From contig JBAJFG010000475.1 in assembly GCA_037903475.1 (NCBI GenBank), positions 1,178,001-1,242,000 of the forward strand: 64,000 nt of DNA. The letters are read 5' to 3'. The notes beneath the pieces were generated by a model. The model searched no databases, was not told where the DNA came from, and saw only the letters and a program-made list of their open reading frames with translations. Position numbers and translations under genes: made by a program. Source of the DNA: Ancylostoma caninum. Lineage: Eukaryota; Nematoda; Chromadorea; Rhabditida; Ancylostomatidae. This document shows positions 21,832 through 31,473 of the stretch, in pieces; the first letter of the stretch is position 1; each line of letters starts with the position of its first letter.

Positions 21832-23166
21832 ATCCCCGCCATCGGTGAGCAAAGCCATCTATCCATTTCTATTTATCTCTAGAATTTGAGCTATGCATGG
21901 TTTTTCGGCGGTGGCGTGCAAGTACAGGATGAGTCACGAGTGCCGGTACGACTTTCATGGGGTATTTTTTCCAACCTCAATTCACAATTTATTGATTTTT
22001 CTCCTGCTAAAAAGGCAAAAGTGAGGTATCTTTTTCTGTGAATAGATTCTTGCTGGGGCCTTTGCTTTGGAGTACTTAGTGATAGTCAACAAACATTTTT
22101 GAACAATACCTGTAGTTTTACATTTCTGAACAATACCTAATATAGTTATCTCTGACATGTTTCACTGGGATTCCATGAAATCTTCAAAGAATCCTCTCTT
22201 TGGATCAATCCGGATAGTGCATATTCCAGGCACATCCAACATGTGATGCTTCCTATACATGTGCTCTGCTTGGCACTTGCATCAGATCTGTACTGTCTAC
22301 AGAGACGATTGGGTTCTGTGAGAGATTCCGAAGTGATAATCTATTCATTAGTGAGGAACATACTCGTGCCAGATGTCAAATGAAACCCACGGAATTCTGC
22401 TGTGATTGGCCACTCTAGTAATTGTGCAGTCCCGAACGGAGTACTTGTTTGAGTAGAAACCCTAGCAGCAACTAGCAGCAACTATACTCAGTTGCTGCCA
22501 TCCTCCGCGACCCCGATTGCTGCCATCCCTCAGCAATTCCTGCTAAAGGTACGAAAGCTTGAGCTCAGAGGATCGCGCAGCTCTATCTTGCTGCTACATT
22601 CAAACTGTTCCTGCCATTAGCGCGGATTTTCGAAATTTCCTTCATGCTCTTCACTTAGAGTTGGGGTTTTTGTTGATCTTCTGCGTATGCTGATGTTTCT
22701 CATTCCCTACATTGTTCTACTTTATTCGCTTCCGTCTCCGCGTGTTATAATCTCCCTTTTGCCTGCTCTGATCTGCATTATTTGCTTGTTCTCTCTTTTT
22801 GCTTCCAGGCTTATGCAGCTTCTAGACTCAGCTCATGGAACTGTTTGATATCGCGATGGTGAGGGAGAGGACCGACGCTGGTGTAGTGATGAACACCCTG
22901 CTGAACTACCACGGCTGGAAGTGATTTTTTTTTTAAATTGGAATTGCAAAAACTCAGAATGGTTGTGGTTTTCGAGAACCTAAAATGGTTTAAAATTCTT
23001 TGTTTGTTATAACTGATCAAATGTCAAGAGCCAGCTCGAACATATAAAAGGGGGAGGTGCGGTGTGTTCATAAACAAATGAGAGGACGAAAACGAGGGAG
23101 GGCGTGCAAACTGGAGGGAACCACACGGATTGCACACTACTCACTGCTGAGATTTGACATTCAATG
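21832..23166. other. Intergenic, no gene seen
   Basis: No convincing coding frame. The word AGCAGCAACTA repeats near 22464-22485 with GTTGCTGCCATC / ATTGCTGCCATC echoes at 22491-22530; otherwise featureless. Confidence 0.45.
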
Positions 23167-23430
23167 TTATGAGAAAAAAGCGAACCGATGGAGCAAATAT
23201 GTTCCCAATTCATGGAATTTTCTCGGGTCACTGCCAAGATGTACCCGACCTAAATAACGGCAGGTAAGCTCATCAACAGCGTAAGAGCTTACGGCCAGCT
23301 GCACAGCTCCTGTAGCAAGTTCGGCATAGCTGCTAGACGAACTGTATGCTCCAACCGCGAATCCATGATAACATTTTGTGAGCTGGCCTTTTATAGGGTA
23401 AGATTTGGATTTCCTCGCATGGAATTTCAT
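23167..23430 (-). CDS. Candidate exon, unknown
   Basis: This minus-strand frame has protein-like composition (GFAVGAY, SSSSSYAELATGAVQLA) and a GTAAGC donor-like site directly after the VQLA codons. It is downstream in transcription order of the exon candidate at 23646-23841, so both may be part of one minus-strand gene. No domain is recognised. Confidence 0.25.
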   Translation of the reverse strand: MKFHARKSKSYPIKGQLTKCYHGFAVGAYSSSSSYAELATGAVQLAVSSYAVDELTCRYLGRVHLGSDPRKFHELGTYLLHRFAFFS

Positions 23431-23645
23431 AGGTCTGAAGTTTCGTATTAAAGTAAACGGGTAGTGGTTCTGACAACATCAGAGGCACAATGAAAGAGAA
23501 AAAAATTAAGACCATGCAATGTTTTTTTCCAAACACCGCAAGTTCTTTTTTTTTGAAGACCCGGCTCTTAATCTATTCAGTATTCACACGTTCGACTAAC
23601 CAAGGGTGGTTATCGGCTAGGTTCTACAGAGCAGCGTAAGCTCAC

Positions 23646-23841
23646 CATAGTCAAAATAGGAGGCGCTTAGAGCAGGGACAGCGCAAGAACAAGCTGACAC
23701 TGTCATTAGCCATGCAGCACTGTTACGGTAAGTTACTGACAGCCACCGAGCCACTGCATGGGTGGTGCCAATTAGGTCGGGTACCTCTTGACCGTTTCCC
23801 AATTTTCTCAGCATTGAAAAGCACTCCTCTCCGTCGTTAGC
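23646..23841 (-). CDS. Candidate exon ending at a GTGAGC donor
   Basis: The frame reads VANDGEECFSMLRKLGNGQE, later AAWLMTVSACSCAVPALSAS, then YFDYG, and stops at a good 5' splice site (GTGAGC, 23645 downwards). One hydrophobic segment is visible. No acceptor was found at the upstream edge, where a 58-bp tandem repeat begins. Family not recognised. Confidence 0.3.
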
Positions 23842-23956
23842 CACATTCCAGGCGTTTCCCCATTTTGGGACCCCGGCGCACCCTTACCACACCGTTGGAC
23901 CCGACTCCAGGCGTCTCCCCACTTTTGACGCCGGCACACCTTTGTCCCACCGTTGG
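23841..23956. repeat. Two-unit 58-bp tandem repeat
   Basis: The units at 23841-23898 and 23899-23956 share TTCCAGGCGTTTCCCCA / CTCCAGGCGTCTCCCCA, a CCGGCGCACC / CCGGCACACC core and a terminal CACCGTTGG. GC-rich relative to its surroundings. It keeps a minus-strand frame open (23808-24086), which is likely a by-product of the repeat. Confidence 0.7.
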
Positions 23957-24086
23957 ACACGTCTGAAGATGTTCTCCACCATGTGGGGTCGGGGCACCCA
24001 CCGGTCTCCACATCACCATCCTTTAGAGCTTCTCCTCTTTCTTTGGACCTCACAATACCCGTCGCTATCATCTTGTTGACTCGCAA

Positions 24087-26074
24087 TCACTATCACTCAC
24101 CAATCAGGAATTCGTTTCGCAATGACAAACAAACGTACACACATTCAGAATAAGCCCGTTATTATAGGTCATGATAAGTTACAGTTCTGTCATTATGGTA
24201 CTTCATCGTAGCATTTGCTTTTGGCTTTAGTATTGTACTTGTTTTGAAGCGTTCAGACAGTTTTGGCAGCACTATGGGGCGAGAATATTGGGATGCAACA
24301 CCACTTTTGGCAGTTCTTCGGGGCAAAAATACGAATAAATGGGGGTGAGGATATGGGCGGGGCCAAGCCGGATTAGCAGCACTGTGAGGATATCGGCAGC
24401 CGGGTGTGTAGCGTGCGGTGCGATTTACTTAACAGCGAGAAACTAGAGACATGCTCCAGGGATCATTAGCGTCTTCGCACCTTTAATTGTGATGGCCGCT
24501 CGCAAGCGAGCTGGCCGCATCTCCAGGAACTCCCCTCGCCGCAACCGTCGCGCGCGCTACATCGCATTTCCTAATGTAGAAGATGTAAAATGTACTTAAT
24601 TTCGATTTCGGTAAAAAAATCGAAAACATGGGTAACAAAACATTAATTTGGGGGTTACTCGACATGCTAATTTCAATTCGATATCTATTTTGTATCATGA
24701 AGCTATTTTAGTGGCGTATCAATGTGCATGCGACAGGTGCTGATTTTTTGCGAGTCTTCTCAAAATTGGCAAACAAGGGTTATTCTTCGTTCTGGTCACG
24801 AATTCAGCATCTATTTTGTATTATGATGTCATTATTTGTCAACTGAGGGACAGACAGGTGCACTTTTTTTCTTGGAACTATCGACTAGGATCTGTATTTA
24901 TAAACATCAGATGAAGAAATATTTTGATTTATCATCACTCAAAATTTCAAAAGCGTTGAAGCGTTGCAAAACGAAACTAGCATATAGCGAAAAAAGAAAA
25001 GAAAGAAATCGTAGGAATGTTTCTTCGCTAAAATTTTTCATGTAGTAATCTAGATTCTTCATGAATATGCATTAACAAATACCAGGTTATTCCACGTGTT
25101 TCGTTCTAGAGTTTGTGTTTTCTCGGATATTATATTCTTATTGTTAATTCCAGAAAATCAATGTTGACAATACATCTGCAGAGTGGCATTCCGGCGGCAC
25201 TGTGTCCTGGAGGTACGCCTGCAGTCACAGTGCATATCTAAGAGGCATTTCTTACACTCCATCTGGCGATGGTTTAATGATCGATTACGCAGAAAACAAC
25301 GCAAATGTACATTGAAGTAAAGCATTCTAGAGCAATATTGTGAAGTGAAGCTATATAGCGTCAAGTTAATGGTGCTTCACATGCTTAAATGTTATATTAT
25401 TTGTTAACAACGCTGGGAACTCCAATTTCAAGGACGAACTTAGTGAGAAGGGTCGGAAGGTTTGTAGCGGCTAGAGTCCTCAGAATCGCGCACAACTTTC
25501 ACCTCCACTCCTCCATGTTTCTCGTTTTTACTTACTCATGTACATAGGAACAGGAATTTTTAAAGCTTGAAATGTGGCTGAGTTGGAGGGAAAATTGATA
25601 AACACATGCAATCTGAGAATAAATTACTACGTAGTAATGCAATGAAAAAGTGAGTTTACGTTTAGAAATCGCTCACGAAAAGTGAACAGAAGTGAGTGTG
25701 CGGTAACTAATTTGAGTAGATGGTTGAGAAGATGAAATTCAAACATAGAATTGTGAACTTTTAAGAATTTCAGCTTCACCTCTATTTCATACATGCTACA
25801 TAAATTAACTTCAAGCGCTATGTGAACTTGTTACACGCGTCACCTTGAATTCAGAGATAGCCGGGGTAGTAGGGATACCGGAGCGAAGCCTTGCACGGCA
25901 GCTAGTCGCGATATAAAATATACATTGAGTCCGTTATCAGCACGAAGAATAGCTCCTGCTTGCAAATTCTGAGAAGATTCAGAAAAGTTCAGTATCTGCC
26001 GTATATTTGTTGAAACATCACCGAAGTGGTGTTATGACACAAAATAGACACTAAAAATATGCTCGTTTGTTGCT
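24087..26074. other. Intergenic, no gene supported
   Basis: A 35-codon Arg-rich frame starts at 24492 (MAARKRAGRISR) over a strong hairpin (GCTCGC/GCGAGC, 24498-24511). It is too short to call. The rest is AT-rich with no convincing frame. Confidence 0.4.
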
Positions 26075-26257
26075 TCAAAGATACAGCAAACTCCTGATAA
26101 GCTCGTCGTTCTGCATCATCCGCGCGTTCGCACTCTGATTGTCCGCGCATCCACACATTGCGCTGACGCTGATATCACCGTCATCACTCCCTACCAATCC
26201 TGTAGTGTACTGCGAGGCACTGGACTGAACCATTGGATTATCGACTAAATAGTACTC
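26075..26257 (-). CDS. Candidate terminal exon, unknown
   Basis: Following a CAG acceptor (GAGGTCAG), the minus-strand frame reads EYYLVDNPMVQSSASQY and continues without interruption to a TGA, ending NDELIRSLLYL. The composition (charged, two clustered Cys at CGC) looks coding. It could be the last exon of the minus-strand candidate exons at 27.8-29.1 kb, but no connecting exon is demonstrated. Confidence 0.3.
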   Translation of the reverse strand, partial: EYYLVDNPMVQSSASQYTTGLVGSDDGDISVSAMCGCADNQSANARMMQNDELIRSLLYL

Positions 26258-27771
26258 CTGACCTCTACTCAATTATCGATGTTAAAAGAACACTAAGTCA
26301 GCGAACATCTGAAACAGCTGTAGCCACGTCCATCTTTTTTAATCTTCAGTTTCCCGTCGTGAGTTTGGAAACCAGTAACAACAGTAATTCGCATGTATAC
26401 ACAACACTGAAGGAAGTACTACGAAGTTGGATGCACTATTGTTAAGAAGAATTCAACGTCTGCCTTCGTTCTTGTTTTCGTTTTTGAAAAGTCGGTTTTT
26501 GAAAGCTCTAACGCAGACCAACAGCCTTATAAGTATTAGTCAAGTGATTTCTAAGTCTTTTATTCGTTGCCAACGTGTCCCATTGCCATCGTTGATCCTT
26601 TTCGATGACGACCTATCGCTAATTTCTAGCAACAGGCGATCGCCAATCTCAAACTGTGGTGCGTTGCTAGAAGTAAAGCACCTCTTCACTAATGCTCCAC
26701 CGACGGCTATAACCGCAGTTGTTTCCAACACGCACCACCCACAGAAAGTGCTCATCAGAAATCAAGTGGCTAATATTCGGCAACACTAGGTGCTGTACCA
26801 CTGTAGGAGTACAGCGGCCGCCATCGTGAGATTGGTAGCCAGTTTATGGCGTGGTCTATACTACATGCGTACATGAATCGCGCGCTACATGCATGCATCC
26901 AGGAGTTCCACGAAGACCAATCAACCGATTTCACACATTCAACGAAAATACCATGTGGTAGCCGGTACTAGTGGCAAGGCGGCAAAGCATGCGTTTGACC
27001 TGCTTCTGTGCTACAATAGGTCTACCGCAAATGCATTGTCGCAATAAGCGCATCGAAAAGGTTTGTAGTGTCTTAATACAGTAGTTCAAACATGAATATG
27101 AAGTGGGTCTTTGCCTTCAAATCAGGTTTCCTTAAACGAACCTGTACAAACATGTTTGCTTCGTACGAAGTGTATGGGATGCACAAGAGGATTTGCGTTT
27201 TCAGAACAGTGCCGTAGTGCTGGCTGCGATAGGTTGTTGGTTCAATGCAAGTATGGATCAGGCAAGTTGTAAAAATTGTCATTTGTTGTAAATGAGGGTA
27301 TCACAGGTGAGCGTTCTTCAGTTGAACGCTGACCGTTTGGTATTGTCTTGGTCCGGATGGACTTTGTTCGCTGTTTCTTTACATGTACATCGAACGGGCC
27401 CTATAAAAGATAGTTTCTTCATGTTGTATTACTGACAATTCGCTTCTTCAATCAACTCCTCCTAATGGTTCTCAAAGCTACACCTTCCTCCTCCTTCCCT
27501 TCCTTTGTAAGCGCACTGTAAAACATGCTCAACACTGCAATGGGTTGTGCACGAGATGGGATCAACCTACTCACAGTGGACAGTGATGATGTTACTACTA
27601 TAAGAAACATCTAAACAGAAAAATAAGCTTGCGATTATCGACGTCACTTGGGGCACACCGAGATTAAAAGGATGGTAGCGTTGATTTCTAGGTGCAGGAT
27701 ACCATACGAGCACAAGAAGCTGGCATAGAACGAAGCCATGAAACATTTTGATCAAAACCAAGAAAGCACTC
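26258..27771. other. Long gap, only weak ORFs
   Basis: Overlapping frames on both strands at 26427-26789 and 27567-27842 are protein-like in short stretches, but show no domain and no consistent splice structure. Confidence 0.35.
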
Positions 27772-27960
27772 TCACAGTCGACACCCATGAACTTTGCTCT
27801 GATTGTATGTTGCAATAAAAAGTTGCTCCAAATACAAATCACATATCCAGTAACTCCCCGCTGTTGTTTCGCTGGATTTTGCGCAATAGCACAAATAAAA
27901 AGTGCACAGCACGGGAAGGAGTATGATGTAAAGCAACGCGCACATAATAGCCGCTATCAC
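27772..27960 (-). CDS. Candidate exon with a transmembrane segment
   Basis: The minus-strand frame begins VIAAIMCALLYIILLPVLCT and continues through Tyr/Cys-rich residues to a polar tail, as expected for a single-pass segment plus cytoplasmic tail. A good acceptor (AATTTCCAG) lies upstream near 27992, but the frame entering from it differs from the transmembrane frame. Either an extra splice event or a frameshift is therefore needed. Possibly the 3' part of the locus at 28.1-29.1 kb. Confidence 0.3.
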   Translation of the reverse strand: MIAAIMCALLYIILLPVLCTFYLCYCAKSSETTAGSYWICDLYLEQLFIATYNQSKVHGCRL

Positions 27961-28157
27961 GCTCTCGTGTTTGCCACCTCAATTGTCCACTAGGAGACTG
28001 GAAATTGGATAAAAAGAGCGGATGTGACCGAGAAAACTGCTGAGAAAACCTCATCGCCTACCATTCAATTATCAATCACTGTTGTTGATTGCTGCTGATG
28101 GTGGAGTTACCACCAAACGATCTGAAGCACGAATTGATTCAAAACCGCCTTCATTAC

Positions 28158-28581
28158 CGTCTCTCCACAACGTTCAATTGGGTAGTTTGTCCATTCGGCA
28201 TAGAGAGGGACTGCATAGGATCTTGTGCCCTCTAAATGAGCAAATGCAGATAATTCGGTGACGTGACTTTGGTAAGACAGCACGACCACTTTGTGTTGGA
28301 GCAAAGGAATACCTTATGCAGAGGCCCTCAACTGCATAGAATATGAAATACATACCACAGTCATTTGTCTGACAGCTGCTCACGCAAAACTACCGAAGCG
28401 GTTTGGATCTAAGTCAAAATTTCGAAAATGCTTCATAGAGAAGAGTACCCCATAATAACCAGCACACTGCTCCCTATCTCGCATTGTGTAACATCTATCT
28501 CGAAATAGGATTTCTGGAAGAAATCCGGTTACCAAGTCCGGACGTGCTCGGTCATCACTAGAACACCATCCGGCCACAGGA
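28158..28581 (-). CDS. Two phase-compatible candidate exons
   Basis: Exon one (28581-28394) reads PVAGWCSSDDRARPDLVTGF, then FRDRCYTMRDREQCAGYYG, and ends NRF plus one base before GTAGTT. Exon two (28312-28158) starts after ...ATAAG and restores the phase (G-IPLLQHKVVVLSYQSHV), ending ERCGET before GTAATG. The four cysteines and globular composition suggest an extracellular or luminal domain. No family is recognised. Minus-strand frames at 29004-29143 and 27772-27960 could be neighbouring exons. Confidence 0.4.
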
Positions 28582-29003
28582 CTTATAAGGAGGTTAGTCA
28601 TCGGTTTCATTAGAGTTTAGTTGTGATTTCGGTGCCTAGCTGGATCTCGACATATGATTGAGAAGGGATTTCAGCTGGTTATTTCACGAATTGGCTTGAC
28701 ACTCTCAGGCTCTGATAAAAGCGAGTTGGCAGAAACGTTAGCCAACAAGGTGAATTCCTTAATAAACTATGTGTCGCTCACAACTTCGCATACTAGACTG
28801 CCAAGGGTCAAAGACAATCGGACACGAAGAAAGACTAATGGATCTCTACTGCAACGAAATCGGAAAACAATGTGAAAGCTTGAAATTGAATCAAGAAACA
28901 GAGATTTTCCAGCAGAGACATACCTATCCGCTTGCAAGACAACGTCGACTATAGTGCAGTCACTTGTTAAACTACAGGGAATGAACTTTAAGGGAACTCG
29001 CAG

Positions 29004-29143
29004 TCATTCAGCGTGCCGCACAGATCTCGTGCCGACTTTTACCACTTCTTCCGAGCCTAAGGTCAGCAGTTCTTGCAAGGACAAATATTCAACTGCCAAC
29101 ATGGTGTTGAGAATGCCTTCCATGCGTTTCATCGCTGCTGGCT
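29004..29143 (-). CDS. Candidate short exon, unknown
   Basis: After a TGTAG acceptor the frame reads AAMKRMEGILNTMLAVEYLS, then LQELLTLGSEEVVKV, and closes at TGA (29004-29006). It is helical and Leu-rich, and more protein-like than the longer plus-strand frame covering the same bases. It could precede the 28.1-28.6 kb exons in a minus-strand gene. Confidence 0.3.
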
Positions 29144-29377
29144 CTACAGGATTTCATGCCATTAGCATAAGCAAGTTGAGGTCAAGATAGCGAAGAAAGT
29201 TCAGTTATAGATAGTTCAGAAGCGTAGTTCGATTACAGTATGGCTCTATTTTTAAAATATAACGAAATAAATTTTTACTTCAAAATCAGACATTTCGTAT
29301 CTAATCTAACAACCTAATAGAACAGGAAACCTTTGCAGAACTTACGTGCTCACTACCGGTCTTTCCTCACACGGATT

Positions 29378-30142
29378 TCATAAAAAAGAAGATTCGGCCA
29401 AGAACAAATAACGCCTCGGTTGGTCCCTGTTTTTGTTTGTTTCCGGTGAGCGAAGCGTTAGGGATGTCTTGTCAGTGCCTTGTTGAATTGCTTTGTCAGA
29501 TTCTAGAGTATCCGTCAAAAACGGGGAGTAAAAATGTGGACAGCGCAATTCCAATGGAAGCAAAGAAACACTTTTGGCGAAGGTAATGACGAGATCTGCA
29601 TTTCCACTGAGAATATGTTCCACATGGAGCGCTCATCTTCGCTCACTTTGGAAAGATCGAAAGTTCTTCTAGTTTGGTACAAAATTATCTAATCGCTTTG
29701 CAAAGAACAACAGAATCCAAATATTTTAACACATTGCACAGCTCACTCCCGCTCCTGCGAACGGATGGACAACGCCGGTAAAGTTGAGAGAGCAATTCTC
29801 GGTGATGAGGGCTAGCTTGGCTAAAATGACTTTGAGAGGAGATTGCAGATGGTTCTGCATTTCTTTTCCCATTGGTGTCACATTTTTTCTCTTCAGAAAG
29901 TTTGAGTTTACTTTATTGATCACACGACTCGACCTCGAGTCTCTACTAGCATGTAAGCGACACCCATCGTTGTGAAATGCACTTGGAAAGAAAACGCACG
30001 GCAACACTGAAGTTTTCCGTCCATCCTTTTCGCCTCCTTCTATTTCCTCTGCCTCATCTGGGGATTCGGAAGCACAATTTGATATAGCTGATCGATTTGA
30101 ATCACGTTTTGTTCTTGTTGTGTTTGGCATATCATTTTGCAT
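29378..30142 (-). CDS. Candidate exons, unknown
   Basis: There are two minus-strand frames. The one at 30142-29726 begins with a polar acidic section (RTKRDSNRSAISNCASESPD, then EAEEIEGGEKDG) and has a second conserved-looking block (PMGKEMQNHLQSPLKVILAK). The one at 29623-29378 reads GNADLVITFAKSVSLLPLEL and ends ESSFL-stop. Neither has a recognised domain, and donors and acceptors were not resolved. Listed because composition differs from the flanking AT-rich sequence. Confidence 0.25.
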
Positions 30143-30339
30143 ATAGCTGTCTTATGTCAGCTTGAGAACCGAGGTTTCGAAGAAATGTCAAAGCCATCAT
30201 CGAACCGATTCTGGAGATACGTCGAAGAAGAGTGACACCTCAGGAAATTTGTCGTTGACTCATCGTGAATAGGAAGCTGGTGTACCCGACTCCAAAACGA
30301 AGGACAACAGATGATCCTCACAAAACCACCCGTCTTGTC

Positions 30340-30690
30340 ACGATGACAATTGTCCGAATGAAAAAATTGTGAAGAGACGTTTGGAGAGAAATTCATGTTC
30401 TAGCATGAGAAAGATGACAACTGAGCTGGGTATCTCACTCCGAAGCTTCCATAGAATTCTTGAGGAGAAGCTTGGAATGCGAGCTTGCAAGCTCCGAAAG
30501 CTGCACGGCCTTAAGGAGAACCAGAGAGCTTGCAGAGTACAGTTTCACACATGAAAAACTAATCACAGTTGAGCAGGAGTACAATCTCAAAAATGACAGA
30601 GTGTACACAGGAAGTTGAAGGGAAGCCAATGCAGCAGGCTGGACTGTATCACTCAATTCTGGTCCAGCTTTGCACTTTTTTAAGGTGAGC
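30340..30690 (+). pseudogene. Mariner/maT-type transposase remnant
   Basis: The first frame (30369-30554) reads VKRRLERNSCSSMRKMTTEL, then SLRSFHRILEE and LGMRACKLRKLHGL. This is the helix-turn-helix region of mariner-type transposases (R-SMRKMA-EL-IS pattern). After a frameshift it continues FTHEKLITVEQEYN then NDRVY, the block that normally begins FTDEK. The first catalytic Asp is His (CAT, 30550-30552). Further stops follow. TIRs were not found, so this is an old fragment. Confidence 0.7.
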
Positions 30691-31041
30691 TCTGCTCCAT
30701 GACTAGGCCTAATCTCTTCTCCACCCCTAGCTCAACCTCTCATACAACTTACAGTCGCAGTCTGCAGGCTGCAACACTCCTAATTACAACGTTCTATGCT
30801 TTATTCATCTATCAGGATGAAATCTCACTCTATTCAAAGAGTATGGAAAAGGGCTGTACATACCGATATACATATTTTATGTCGCGGACGCGGACTTCGC
30901 TCCTCGATCTAGCAGTGGTCGGGAGCACTGCTCTGCCGCGCCCCGTGGCCAATGGTTGCCGTCGCGGCGCTGCCTTGCACGCCGCTACGACAGTTATAGC
31001 CGCGTTCCCTCCATAGGCTCCGCCCGCTCCCAGAGACGGCC

Positions 31042-31049
31042 TATATAAG
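31042..31049 (+). promoter_or_regulatory. TATA box in GC-rich region
   Basis: TATATAAG sits about 20 bp downstream of CCGCCCGCTCCC, a classical core promoter arrangement. The next 400 bp end in an AATAAA signal, which fits an LTR better than a host gene. Confidence 0.4.
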
Positions 31050-31451
31050 GACGCCGCCAACGCTGGCTAGCTGTATTTGTGCGCAGACGTAGTATGAGAG
31101 TTCACGCAGCTGGAGCCGATCGATGATGGGAGCTGGCGGACCCCAGATGTCCTGCACGGTATCGATTGATGATGGAACGATGATGGACGATAGAAGGATA
31201 TTTTCGAAAGTAGATCGATTGGAAGAAGAACTAGAGAAGAACGTGTAAGTACCGTGGCAGGACTGGAGGAGCTGCTCCGTAGCCTTAAGCCTTGGCAGCG
31301 GCGGCAGGGAGCTAGAGGGCGCAGCCCTTTGGTTCTTTCCTCTCAGTATATTATAGTCAGTACTATCCAGTAGGTTCCCCCTCTGAGCCCCCGTAGGACC
31401 CCTTCTAGTAGTAGTAGTAGTAGTATAGTAGTATTGTAGTACTAGTAGTGA

Positions 31452-31457
31452 AATAAA
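31452..31457 (+). terminator. Polyadenylation signal AATAAA
   Basis: The AATAAA lies 4 bp before the RTE target-site duplication and about 400 bp after the TATA box at 31042. It probably belongs to the same LTR-like unit. Confidence 0.35.
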
Positions 31458-31473
31458 CTTATATAATCTAACT

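Noticed and set aside
24492..24599. 35-codon Arg-rich ORF (MAARKRAGRISR...)
   Set aside because: Too short, sits on a strong hairpin, and has no supporting context for a protamine-like or ribosomal peptide.
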